Positions 43,599-52,230 of a DNA stretch of 64,000 nt are shown piece by piece. Position 1 is the stretch's first letter; every line of letters begins with the position of its first letter. Source of the DNA: Paenibacillus sp. FSL K6-0276 (GTDB lineage Bacteria; Bacillota; Bacilli; Paenibacillales; Paenibacillaceae); the NCBI RefSeq assembly GCF_037977235.1, contig NZ_CP150276.1:5208001-5272000 (forward strand), read 5' to 3'. A program made the translations under genes and the position numbers. Below the pieces are notes generated by a model. That model was not told the DNA's origin, did not search any database, and saw only the letters and a list, made by a program, of their open reading frames with translations.

Positions 43599-44720
43599 TT
43601 GCTGGCCCTATTTAAGAATATTAATAACCGGAGAACCATGTTGTGTCTGTCCGCGGCTGCTATCCTTTGGGGTGGTTTAGACCTTCCCGTTCCAGCAGCT
43701 GCAGTACAGGCTACAGTCCAACCGGTGGAAAGCAGCGGCAATCCCGTTAATGCTAGCAAGGAATCCATATGGTCTGCCCGTAGGGGGATTTATGATCAAC
43801 TGAGTGCAGCCACTGGAATCCCTTGGTTTAGATTCGCAGCCATTGATCAATATGAACGCACCATCGCCAAAAAAGGGTCCTCAGACAAGCCCGTTTCCAA
43901 CCGTCTTACAGGAATCAAGATTCCATCACCCGTATGGTCCGGTCCACTCAACCCGGATCAGGAGGATACTTCCCCGGAATCCATCAGCTTCTTTGACGGC
44001 TTTGGCAGTGATGGATCAGGAGACGCAATCGCTGATCCAGAGAATGATGCTGACGTTCTATATAGTATGGCTAGACACTTGCTGAAATATGGTGATTCAG
44101 CTAATGATTTCAGTATCGGTATTTGGGAGTATTATCACAATGGCCGTGCCTCTCAGCGCATAGCTCAGTTCGCCAGGCTATATGAACATTTTGGGCGGCT
44201 TGACCTATCAGGTAATGCTTTTCCACTTCCCTTAAGTAATTCTTATTCTTATCGCAGCACTTGGGGAACCGGCAGAAACTGGGGTGGAGCTCGTATCCAC
44301 GAAGGGACTGATCTCTTTGCACCTCAAGGCATGCCGGTACGCAGCACCTGCTTTGGCCTAGTGGAAACTAAAGGCTGGAACCGCTATGGTGGCTGGAGAA
44401 TTGGGATTCGCGATATCGAGAACCGTTACCATTATTACGCCCATTTATCCGGGTATAACAAATCTATTTCGCGTGGAGATATCGTCTCACCAGGTGAAAT
44501 CATTGGCTGGGTTGGCAGCTCAGGCTACGGAAATCCAGGAACACAAGGGAAATTCCCGCCACATCTACATTTTGGCATCTACCGTGACCGAGGGATTACT
44601 GAATGGGCTTTTGACCCTTTTCCGTTGCTAAAACAATGGGAGAATCAGGAGTATAGAGACCTAAAGAACAAAAATAAAAAGAGTGCTACAAACAAGGAAA
44701 AACGCCTTCAGCGTCCCTAA
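43599..44720 (+). CDS. lytH: M23-family peptidase, LytH-like
   Basis: A 373-residue exported zinc endopeptidase. B. subtilis LytH, encoded next to lipA, trims spore cortex peptidoglycan between L-Ala and D-Glu. TTG 43599 is preferred (AAAGGAGG 8 bases upstream) and gives a signal peptide ending near PVPAAA. The zinc site is seen as H-E-G-T-D (IHEGTDLFAP) and H-L-H (PPHLHFGIY). The last codons and the stop are provided by repeat A copy 6, so the C-terminal KRLQRP is repeat-derived. An open frame back to 43320 has no support. Confidence 0.88.
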   Translation: MLALFKNINNRRTMLCLSAAAILWGGLDLPVPAAAVQATVQPVESSGNPVNASKESIWSARRGIYDQLSAATGIPWFRFAAIDQYERTIAKKGSSDKPVSNRLTGIKIPSPVWSGPLNPDQEDTSPESISFFDGFGSDGSGDAIADPENDADVLYSMARHLLKYGDSANDFSIGIWEYYHNGRASQRIAQFARLYEHFGRLDLSGNAFPLPLSNSYSYRSTWGTGRNWGGARIHEGTDLFAPQGMPVRSTCFGLVETKGWNRYGGWRIGIRDIENRYHYYAHLSGYNKSISRGDIVSPGEIIGWVGSSGYGNPGTQGKFPPHLHFGIYRDRGITEWAFDPFPLLKQWENQEYRDLKNKNKKSATNKEKRLQRP

Positions 44721-44790
44721 AGGACGGTAAGCGTTTATGCGAGAAATATAAGGATAATGTATAGCGTGAAACTTATACTTTCTTATATTT
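44698..44790 (+). repeat. Repeat A copy 6, overlaps the end of lytH
   Basis: AAACGC...GCGTTT hairpin, then AAATATAAG...CTTATATTT with loop GCGTGAAACT. The first 23 bases are inside the lytH reading frame and supply its TAA stop. Confidence 0.88.
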
Positions 44791-44796
44791 TTAAAA

Positions 44797-44839
44797 AGAA
44801 TCGGCTTCGCCATCCTTTTGAGATGACACCCGTTTCTTG
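44797..44839 (+). repeat. Repeat B copy adjoining repeat A copy 6
   Basis: ATCGGCTTCGCCATCC, a short loop and GATGACACCCGTTTC match the repeat B pattern. The inner stem CATCC/GGATG-like pairing differs from CCGTCC/GGACGG on both sides. Confidence 0.6.
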
Positions 44840-44845
44840 ATGAAC

Positions 44846-44878
44846 AATAAGGCCCCTTCTTTGGAGAGAGGCCTTATA
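44846..44878 (-). terminator. Terminator of the GH13 gene
   Basis: ATAAGGCC (44847-44854) pairs with GGCCTTAT (44870-44877) with extra inner pairing. It is a few bases past the stop. Confidence 0.7.
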
Positions 44879-44883
44879 CTAAT

Positions 44884-46584
44884 TTAATACAACATTAAAC
44901 AGCCAAACGGTTCAATGCTCACTATAAGCTTGTTAGTATTTTTAAAAGTTGCTCCTGACAGTAAATCGGTTAGCACATTCTTATCCGAACGATATGCATT
45001 AAGCTCAAGCTCGTACGCGTTCGGAGAATTATTGATAATTAACCCAATCTTCTCTTGACCCACACCCCGCGTATAACCGAGCACATTACGGACTTCATCT
45101 GTGAACCAAGGACGAAACGTGCCTTTTCGTAGAATATCACAGCTTTTTCTTAAGAAGATCAGTTCTTGATACCATTTCAGCAGCGCTGTATTCTGAGCTT
45201 GCTCTTGCCATACCATAGCTTTTCTACAGTGAGGGTCCGTGGCCCCTTCCATCCCAACCTCATCCCCATAATAGATCATTGGAATACCGATATAGGTCAT
45301 CTGAAAAAAAACTGCCAACCTCATGCGCTGTATTGCGGTGCTCTCGCGGTCCCAGCCACGTCCCCCTTCCTTACATGCTGTAAGAAAACGCAACGTATCA
45401 TGACTGCCAATCAACTGAAACATAGCCGAATTCGCCTGGTCATTATACAACGCCTCCTGATGGAGTAATTGCTCCATAAAGCGATCTGGCCCTGTTGACT
45501 GCTCTGCAAAGAATTCCAGCATGGCATCCCGAAGCACATAATTCATACCACCATCAAATTGATCCCCTCTAAGCCAGGGCCCAGAAGCATGCATTATCTC
45601 TCCAATGAGTAGGATTTCAGGAAATTCAGACTTGAGTTCTTGCCGAAATCGGGACCAAAAAGCTGGGTTGACCTCATTCGCTACATCAAGACGCCAGCCG
45701 TCGATCTCTGTTTCACGAATCCAATACTTGGCAACTTCAATCATATAATTAGCCGTCTCAAGATGATCCATATTCAGCTTTGGCATATGCGCTTCAGCTT
45801 TAGCGAATGTCTCATAATTCGGCGCAGGCGTCTGTGTAACGGGAAAAGAACGAATAAAGAACCAATCTTTATACGAAGACTGCTCACCTTTTTCCATCAC
45901 ATCTTTAAAAGCAAAGAAGTGATCTCCCGAATGATTAAACACGGCATCCAAAATGACCTTAATTCCATGACGATGCGCCTCACTGACCAGCGCCTTCAAT
46001 CCGTCTACATCACCGAATGCAGGGTCGATCTTATAATAATCGGAGGTGTTATATTTATGCTCGGAAGGAGACTCAAATACAGGCGTCATGTAAATAGAGT
46101 TCACACCAAGCTGCTGCAGATAGGGTATTTTATCCGTAATGCCCTTTATTGTTCCACCATTATAGCTGCTAGGATAAATTTGATAGGTCACCGCATCCTG
46201 GCTCCATGAAGGTAACTTCAAAGCCTCAGAATGGTGAAGGTATGCATATTGAAAAGAACCCGCACGTTCCCGATTCTCAGATGAGCCCCTCTCTCCATAC
46301 CAGACATACTGTCCCGCGGCATTCGCTATATGAAATAGATATCTGCATCTTCTAGTGCTGGTGTGAATAATTGCTTCATGAATCTCATAAATACCGGCCG
46401 ATCCGATCCGATCCATCTGCAAAGGAACTTCCTGTCCTGGAGAATCATAACGGTCTGAGTGGATAACGGTACAGGATAATTGCTGGCCAGCTTGTGTGAA
46501 TAGTCTGAGCTTCAGGATACCCATGCCTACAGGATAGGCAAATGGATCTTCACTCGTATGATATAAAAACCATGATTGAGACAT
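44884..46584 (-). CDS. GH13 alpha-glycosidase, cyclomaltodextrinase/neopullulanase type
   Basis: A 566-residue protein without a signal peptide, so it should degrade imported maltodextrins or cyclodextrins. A CBM34-like N-terminal domain (about residues 1-120) precedes the catalytic barrel. The nucleophile is Asp300 (GWRLDVANE), the acid/base Glu329 (LIGEIMHA) and the transition-state stabiliser Asp396 (GSHDTLRF). The usual B-loop between VTYQIYPSSY and GGTIKGI is short compared with typical neopullulanases. The ATG follows AAGGAG. It is divergent from a LacI regulator that is likely to control it. Confidence 0.9.
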   Translation of the reverse strand: MSQSWFLYHTSEDPFAYPVGMGILKLRLFTQAGQQLSCTVIHSDRYDSPGQEVPLQMDRIGSAGIYEIHEAIIHTSTRRCRYLFHIANAAGQYVWYGERGSSENRERAGSFQYAYLHHSEALKLPSWSQDAVTYQIYPSSYNGGTIKGITDKIPYLQQLGVNSIYMTPVFESPSEHKYNTSDYYKIDPAFGDVDGLKALVSEAHRHGIKVILDAVFNHSGDHFFAFKDVMEKGEQSSYKDWFFIRSFPVTQTPAPNYETFAKAEAHMPKLNMDHLETANYMIEVAKYWIRETEIDGWRLDVANEVNPAFWSRFRQELKSEFPEILLIGEIMHASGPWLRGDQFDGGMNYVLRDAMLEFFAEQSTGPDRFMEQLLHQEALYNDQANSAMFQLIGSHDTLRFLTACKEGGRGWDRESTAIQRMRLAVFFQMTYIGIPMIYYGDEVGMEGATDPHCRKAMVWQEQAQNTALLKWYQELIFLRKSCDILRKGTFRPWFTDEVRNVLGYTRGVGQEKIGLIINNSPNAYELELNAYRSDKNVLTDLLSGATFKNTNKLIVSIEPFGCLMLY

Positions 46585-46672
46585 AACTTATGGACTCCTT
46601 CTATACTTTTATCGTTCTATCTATCTGATCTTACATCATTAGAGAGACTGCTAAATTTGTGTTATTATGGTT

Positions 46673-46690
46673 ACAAATACCGTTTTCAAG
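46673..46690. promoter_or_regulatory. Possible LacI-type operator in the GH13/lacI intergenic region
   Basis: CAAATACCGTTTTCAAG is an imperfect palindrome centred on CG that resembles the GAAAnCGGTTTC core of the sites upstream of the two secreted glycosidases. It lies 16 bases before the regulator's ATG, suitable for autoregulation. Weak match. Confidence 0.35.
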
Positions 46691-46705
46691 TTATGAGGGA
46701 CGACG

Positions 46706-47737
46706 ATGAAAGTAACGATTTCTGATATTGCTAAAGCAGCCAATGTGGCCAAATCTACTGTATCTAAAGTACTAAATGATTCCCCAAAAATATCACAGGA
46801 TACGAAACAAAAGGTTCGAGAGATTATGAAGCAAATGAACTACACACCAAGCAGTATTGCTACTGGGTTAGCCAGACAAAGCAGCTGCAATATCGGTCTA
46901 CTGGTCGATATGTCTAAAGAAAGTGAGTTTCTAAACCAATTCTTCTACAACATTATTGGTGGAGTAGAGAGCGTAATTGCACCTTTAAAATATGAGCTGA
47001 CCATTTCCAATGTGCAACATAGTAGTCCGGAAGGGCATTTTCTAAATAGACTTGTGTTTAGCAAACGTGTCGACGGCATTATTGCCAACAACTCTGTGCT
47101 GACAGAAGAGCTATCTGAAGAACTGAACCAACTGAAGTTTCCTTACATCTCCATTGGAGAGATTATAGCCCCCGGAAGTTGGGTTGATTTCGATAATGAA
47201 GCAGGCGGCAGCATGCTGACCGAGCATCTCGTCGAACAGAGTTATTCTAAAATAGCCTTCATAGGCGGGCAGCAGCAGGAAAAGATTTATACCCATCGCC
47301 TAGGTGGATACTTAAGCGCATTACAGCAGACTGACCTTACCGTTCACCAGCAATGGATTATTAACTGCAAGGCAGATGAACATGACAGCTATCATGCTGC
47401 ACTTGAGCTTCTGCAGCGCGAAGAACGACCAGACTCAGTAGTGTGCATGAACAGTTATGTAGCCTTTGGGGTGCTTCAAGCCGCAAAAACACTGGGACTT
47501 GATGTTCCGTCGCAACTCGGCATCGCCGCTTTCGATGAATATCCTCTGTCCCGTTATACAACACCTCCTTTAACTTCGCTTAATATTGACACGTTCAAGC
47601 TGGGTGTATCTTCAGGGCAGCTGCTGATGGAACGCATTCGTGGCAATGATATGCCCCACAAGCATTTGCTAATGGAGCCAGAACTAATTCCCCGTCAATC
47701 TACGATGAGAACCAAATTCTTTGGGGGAACTTCGTAA
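46706..47737 (+). CDS. LacI-family transcriptional regulator (starch block)
   Basis: A 343-residue repressor. Helix-turn-helix: ISDIAKAANVAKSTVSKVLND (residues 4-24), then the hinge and a periplasmic-binding-like sensor domain from SCNIGLLVDMSK. The effector is probably a maltodextrin or related sugar, judged from the neighbours: an intracellular GH13 enzyme divergent on the left and a secreted alpha-amylase convergent on the right. The ATG follows GAGGGACG. Confidence 0.92.
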   Translation: MKVTISDIAKAANVAKSTVSKVLNDSPKISQDTKQKVREIMKQMNYTPSSIATGLARQSSCNIGLLVDMSKESEFLNQFFYNIIGGVESVIAPLKYELTISNVQHSSPEGHFLNRLVFSKRVDGIIANNSVLTEELSEELNQLKFPYISIGEIIAPGSWVDFDNEAGGSMLTEHLVEQSYSKIAFIGGQQQEKIYTHRLGGYLSALQQTDLTVHQQWIINCKADEHDSYHAALELLQREERPDSVVCMNSYVAFGVLQAAKTLGLDVPSQLGIAAFDEYPLSRYTTPPLTSLNIDTFKLGVSSGQLLMERIRGNDMPHKHLLMEPELIPRQSTMRTKFFGGTS

Positions 47738-48059
47738 TTGGACTACTTAGAATTAGGTCTGCTAAGAAAGGCTGAATTGGTTTCATTGCATTTGGTGGAG
47801 AGCAGACCAATGGAGCTTGATCGAGTTTGATGAAACTTGATGAGTTTGATTGCATTTGATGCAATAGAATTCGTTGTAAAATGGATCAAATTCAATTCTA
47901 TTGCACAAAGTACAGTAAATTCATTCTTTCAGTTCTAATAGAGAAATTCTATTGTACCTTCTGCAATGAAAAAGCTTCGTACTACTTACCAAGGAGCGGC
48001 CCCACACGGGAGCCGCTCCTTGTCATCTGAAAGATATTATGATCCACTTGAATAGCAAC
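47738..48059. other. 322-base intergenic region with an inverted repeat
   Basis: Contains a run of degenerate GAGTTTGATGAAACTTGAT-like sequence (about 47822-47852) and a perfect 12-base inverted repeat TGCAATAGAATT (47860-47871) / AATTCTATTGCA (47894-47905). No coding frame is supported. The amylase terminator lies near its right end. Confidence 0.6.
47993..48021 (-). terminator. Terminator of the alpha-amylase gene
   Basis: AAGGAGCGGC pairs with GCCGCTCCTT around a nine-base loop, about 40 bases past the amylase stop. The T-tract is weak. Confidence 0.7.
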
Positions 48060-51047
48060 TCATAGATCTTTCCAACGCTGTACGGTCAGATTCACTGTTT
48101 GAGCGCCACCTGCTGGAGTTAGCGTTCGATTGGAAATGTCCGATCCGTTCGAGTTTACCTCCACATTAGTCCAAGCGCCCCGTGTAATCTTATATTGCAC
48201 CGCTGTTCCTGCTGGTAAGCTCAGTGTGATGGAATACACCCCATCACTACCTTTAGTCAGTTGATAGGCTGGATCCGCTGCATTCCAGCTGTTGAAGGTA
48301 CCCGTAAGATACACAGGTCCGCTCGCCGGAGTAGCCGTTGGAACGTTTACACGGAACGTAACACTGTCTGCTTGAGGTTCCCCTGCGCTGATACTACCGT
48401 TCACCAGACTCCAGGTTCCAGCAGCAAAATAATAATTACTGCCGCCATTGCTATCCCATGTACCACTGCCATTATTAAAGGCTGCGTTCAGTCCGGCTGC
48501 AGTGCCGAGCTGAATTGTGATCGCCTTGTATCCTGGGAAAGTAGAAGCTTGAAGCTGTTCACCAGGAGCCGTCGTCCAGACTGTCGATCCGTCCAGCTTG
48601 TAATAAATGTACGAGCTGCTATAAGCCGTATTCTTATAATAGATCGTTGCCGTGTTGCCAGTCGGTGTAGCCGTTGGTGTTGGGGTTACTGTCGGCGTTG
48701 GTGTTGGCGTTACCGTTGGTGTTGGTGTTGGTGTTGGTGTTGGTGTCGGCGTTGGCGTTACTGTCGGTATCGGTGTTGGTGTCGGCGTTACCGTTGGCGT
48801 TGGTGTTGGTGTCGACGTTGGTGTCACTGGTCCACCCGACGTAATACTTCCTGTAGGCGTATAAGTCCAGGTTCCAGTACCGAATAGATAATTGCTACCC
48901 CCGTTACTGTCCCATGTGCCACTGCCATTGTTAAAGCATGCTTCAAGCTGGCTGGCTGAACCGATATTAATCGTTATTTTGTTGTATCCTGCTACATCAG
49001 ATACAGGTATAGCTACACCCGGAGCTGTCGTCCATGTTCCTCCTACAGGGCGATAATGAATATAAGGCGAGGTATAACCCTGCTTATAGTAAATCGTGAC
49101 ACTGTTCCCTGCTGGTGTTGTAATAGATGCAATCGCACTAAGAAGAGATAGATTGCCTGCGGCATCAAATGCTTTTACCGTGTAGTTATAGGTAGTGCTA
49201 GCGGATAATCCATTGTCCGTATAGGAAGTGGTTGCCGTTGTGCCTACCTTGATACCATTACGATAAACTTCATATCCAGTTACGCCTACGTTGTCGGTAG
49301 AAGCCGTCCAGCTGATCAAAGCGCTAGATGCATTTTGAACAGTTGCGGTTACGTTGGTTGGCGTAGTTGGAGGAACTGTTTCTGTTGGCTGTTGTTGTTT
49401 CGCATAGATTTTGGCTGAATTCGCACCTACGGTTACAATAATTTGCTTGCCAGTTACTCCGCCCGATTGTACGGTCACTGTATCTGCAGTATTCAGCTGA
49501 TTGTACAAAACTGTCCCTGCGGTCAAACTACTCTCAGCGCGCAGTGGGATGGTTACCGTTTGCGAACCATTAGATTGATTACTGAATACGGAGATAGCTT
49601 CTTGGCCTTGATTAGTTCCACTGTCGATACGACGTGAGAAAGCATATAAGTTCTGTGCAGCCCACATTTCACGTTGAGTACCTGTACGTAGTGCTGGGTT
49701 ATTTTTACGAATCTCATTAAGTTTGGCTACGTGTTTGTAGGTGCTGGCATTTTCATTAAAATAGTTCTCGATCACGTTTCCGCTTGCATCCCGTTTCACC
49801 ATAGACCAACGGTTCCAAGTATCAGCAATACCGCCCGTCATAATCTGACTGTTGCCATTGCCTTTGTTCTGCTCTGTCCCTTGGAAGACAACCGGTGTTC
49901 CTCGAACGGTAAAAATAAAGGTCAAAGCGTTCTGCAGCTTATCTACGCTTCCCCCGGCTTCCGTGAGAAAACGGTTGCGGTCATGATTATCAATAAAGGT
50001 AACCATGTGATTGGCATTCCCGTTGTAGTAGGAATCCTGTGCCAAGGTGCTTTTGATATTGGACTCAAAAGACTGCCCATAAGCAAAGCTGTTAAGTACG
50101 GAGAAGAACATTGGGAAATCGAGCATGCCCCACTCCTTGTTGTTTCCGACCCAACGTGAGACAAATTCAGCATTACCGTCGAAATTCTCGCCAAATGTAT
50201 TAACGCCCAGATAATTTTGTAGTTCACCAATATCTGTTGGCTTCATCAGCTTGGCAGCATCCACACGCGCACCGTCAGCGCCTGTATAATCAAACCAGCC
50301 TTTGATAGAATCGAATATCGCCTGCTTAGCCGCAGGAACATCGAAATCAATGTCATCTAGCCCGCCCAAATCATGATTTTCTAAGTAATCCTGCGCCCAC
50401 TGATCATATCTTCCATCCGCTAGAGACCAGTTAATATCTCCATTATGGTGGTACCATGCTGGATTATTGAACGGAGCCACTGGCTGCAATGATGGGATAT
50501 CATAATAGGCTTGGGTACCAAGCATATAATCACCGATGTGGTTTGGCACAACGTCAATCACTACTTTGATGCCAAGCGCATGTGCGGAATCTACAAGCTC
50601 CTTCAGCTTCTCCTTAGTTCCGAAGTATGGATTGGCAGCGTTAGGGTTCTTAACGTTGTATCCGTGATAGGCTGTATTTTTACCAGTACCATTGTTTTCC
50701 CGGTTAGTCATTTGTGGCTCAGCCACTGGGGAAATCCAAATCGCGGTATAGCCCATATTTTTAATATATGATAGCTTGTCGATAATCCCCTGCCAGTCTC
50801 CGCCTTTCATATAACGGAAATCTTCTTCAGAGTTTTCTCCATAGCGAATTGCCGCACCAGTAGCATTGTTGGAAGTGTCTCCATCATTAAATCGGTCAAC
50901 CATAATCTGATAAATAGTGTCGTTCTCATTAATCGTGCCGATGCTGGCCGCTTCAGCCTTTTGCGGTGTTAAGACAAACAAATTAATCACGGTAGAAAGA
51001 AGAATAGATGTAATTAGAACGGGTACATACCATAACTTACGTTTCAT
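48060..51047 (-). CDS. Secreted modular alpha-amylase (GH13, FN3, two CBM25, CBM20-like)
   Basis: A 995-residue exported starch-degrading enzyme. Signal peptide to about residue 34. The GH13 domain (about 35-480) has Asp263 (DGARVDAAKL) as nucleophile, Glu287 (TFGENFD) as acid/base and Asp356 (IDNHDRNRF). After a C-terminal beta domain come one fibronectin type III domain (about 570-650), a CBM25, a Thr-Pro repeat linker of about 60 residues, a second CBM25 and a starch-binding CBM20-like domain (about 900-995). The two CBM25 share the exact motif NNGSGTWDSNGGSNY. The second ATG (51047) is chosen because GGGAG lies 9 bases upstream. A perfect 16-base palindrome upstream is a likely operator. 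Confidence 0.94.
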   Translation of the reverse strand: MKRKLWYVPVLITSILLSTVINLFVLTPQKAEAASIGTINENDTIYQIMVDRFNDGDTSNNATGAAIRYGENSEEDFRYMKGGDWQGIIDKLSYIKNMGYTAIWISPVAEPQMTNRENNGTGKNTAYHGYNVKNPNAANPYFGTKEKLKELVDSAHALGIKVVIDVVPNHIGDYMLGTQAYYDIPSLQPVAPFNNPAWYHHNGDINWSLADGRYDQWAQDYLENHDLGGLDDIDFDVPAAKQAIFDSIKGWFDYTGADGARVDAAKLMKPTDIGELQNYLGVNTFGENFDGNAEFVSRWVGNNKEWGMLDFPMFFSVLNSFAYGQSFESNIKSTLAQDSYYNGNANHMVTFIDNHDRNRFLTEAGGSVDKLQNALTFIFTVRGTPVVFQGTEQNKGNGNSQIMTGGIADTWNRWSMVKRDASGNVIENYFNENASTYKHVAKLNEIRKNNPALRTGTQREMWAAQNLYAFSRRIDSGTNQGQEAISVFSNQSNGSQTVTIPLRAESSLTAGTVLYNQLNTADTVTVQSGGVTGKQIIVTVGANSAKIYAKQQQPTETVPPTTPTNVTATVQNASSALISWTASTDNVGVTGYEVYRNGIKVGTTATTSYTDNGLSASTTYNYTVKAFDAAGNLSLLSAIASITTPAGNSVTIYYKQGYTSPYIHYRPVGGTWTTAPGVAIPVSDVAGYNKITINIGSASQLEACFNNGSGTWDSNGGSNYLFGTGTWTYTPTGSITSGGPVTPTSTPTPTPTVTPTPTPIPTVTPTPTPTPTPTPTPTVTPTPTPTVTPTPTATPTGNTATIYYKNTAYSSSYIYYKLDGSTVWTTAPGEQLQASTFPGYKAITIQLGTAAGLNAAFNNGSGTWDSNGGSNYYFAAGTWSLVNGSISAGEPQADSVTFRVNVPTATPASGPVYLTGTFNSWNAADPAYQLTKGSDGVYSITLSLPAGTAVQYKITRGAWTNVEVNSNGSDISNRTLTPAGGAQTVNLTVQRWKDL

Positions 51048-51161
51048 TGCGTGCATCTCCCTCTCTTATTAAAGCGTATTCACAACACTCTAAAACTTAC
51101 TTCCTTGATTAAAAACCAACCCTGCCCAGTGATGTCTTTAACACAAAAACCAATAATTTTA

Positions 51162-51177
51162 GGGAAACCGGTTTCCC
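51162..51177. promoter_or_regulatory. Palindromic operator upstream of the alpha-amylase
   Basis: GGGAAACCGGTTTCCC is a perfect 16-base palindrome with a central CG, the form of LacI-family operators, and also close to a CcpA cre site. It lies 115 bases upstream of the amylase start. MalR-type regulators bind such sequences, and a LacI-family gene is the neighbour at 46706. Confidence 0.7.
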
Positions 51178-51237
51178 AACTAAAAATTACCATGATTGTG
51201 AATACGTTGTCAAGGCATAAAATTAAACTTCACAAGA

Positions 51238-51265
51238 AAAAGAGCCTCCATAATTGGGGCTCTTT
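51238..51265 (-). terminator. Terminator of the esterase gene
   Basis: AAGAGCC and GGGCTCTT pair around an AT-rich loop, with a T run on the minus strand. It lies 26 bases past the stop. Confidence 0.75.
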
Positions 51266-51290
51266 TGGGTTGATTATTCACCTTTTACGC

Positions 51291-51956
51291 TCAGCTTCCT
51301 ACACTCTGAATAAAATGCAATACTTCATTCATGATTCGGTCCTTATCTTCACAATGACAGACCATATGACCACTGTTATCCACCATCAGCACCTGTTTTC
51401 GGGTCGTAGGGATCGTATGCTGCAGGTAGTCAGCGCTTCTAGTCTTTACCAGATGGTCTCGCTTACCCTGCACGATCAGGGTTGGAGTCTCAATATGCGG
51501 ATAGATTGAAAAACTCTCCCGGACCAGTCGTTGAAACTCTCTCGTCGCCTTTGGGGGCGTTGAAGTGAATTTGCTAATATAAGTTTTTAGCATGGAGATG
51601 CTCGTAAGAGTCTTAATAATTTCCACGGGATTCAGCGGAAATACGGGAGTGGACAATAAAGTAAGAGATTTGATCCAGGGTTTATACCGTACAGAAAGAT
51701 GAGAAGCAATAAGAGCACCGGTTGAAAAGCCGATCAGATGAACGCCTTCATCCGTCTTTAACAGCTCTGTCAATTCATCTTCAGCACTCTGCTGCCAATC
51801 ATGTCTATCCGAATGCAGTAAATCATTCCTACTGCCCCCATGCCCTTTCAGGGTAAACGTTCTGGAACGGTAATTATGCTGCTCCATAAACTGGGACAAG
51901 GGAGAGATCTCATGCTCACCTCCGGTAAAGCCATGAATAAATAAACAACTTTCCAT
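51291..51956 (-). CDS. Alpha/beta hydrolase, carboxylesterase/lipase type
   Basis: A 221-residue hydrolase. The nucleophile elbow is GFSTGA (G-x-S-x-G), the acid Asp is in VQGKRDHLV and the His in NSGHMVCH. The oxyanion motif is LFIHGFTGGEHE. It resembles Est30-type carboxylesterases that act on short-chain esters. ATG 51956 is chosen because AGAGGG lies 6 bases upstream. The physiological ester is unknown. The following gap to yunB (274 bases) shows nothing I can name. Confidence 0.88.
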   Translation of the reverse strand: MESCLFIHGFTGGEHEISPLSQFMEQHNYRSRTFTLKGHGGSRNDLLHSDRHDWQQSAEDELTELLKTDEGVHLIGFSTGALIASHLSVRYKPWIKSLTLLSTPVFPLNPVEIIKTLTSISMLKTYISKFTSTPPKATREFQRLVRESFSIYPHIETPTLIVQGKRDHLVKTRSADYLQHTIPTTRKQVLMVDNSGHMVCHCEDKDRIMNEVLHFIQSVGS

Positions 51957-52230
51957 AATTGTCCCTCTTTTCACATTCCAATCTGACTTGCAACTTTATT
52001 GTATAATGCCAATCCCCTTTATTTTCTATGCATTCCATCCTTTTATGTAAAAGCTTAACCCAAATGATGTCAAGGTTCAGCACTGTTATAGGTTGTTGAA
52101 AGGTCATCCCGCTGGTAGCCGAGCTTCCAAGGATATTATTCGTTGGCTGCTCAGCAAGAATACCCGCAATCCATGATAGGAGAGCGGGAGTCTAAGAACA
52201 TGATGATCCATTTTCGAGAAAAAGTACCCC

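Noticed and set aside
48660..48830. Tandem GTTGGTGTTGGTGTC-type repeat that looks like a CRISPR or VNTR
   Set aside because: It is the coding repeat of the Thr-Pro linker; there are no unique spacers or separate repeats.
48652..48864. Plus-strand frame of repeating Val-Gly
   Set aside because: It is the antisense of the Thr-Pro linker codons of the alpha-amylase, with no ribosome binding site or family match.
51985..52225. Gap between the esterase and yunB searched for tRNA or a small RNA
   Set aside because: No cloverleaf, terminator-bounded transcript or conserved motif could be recognised.
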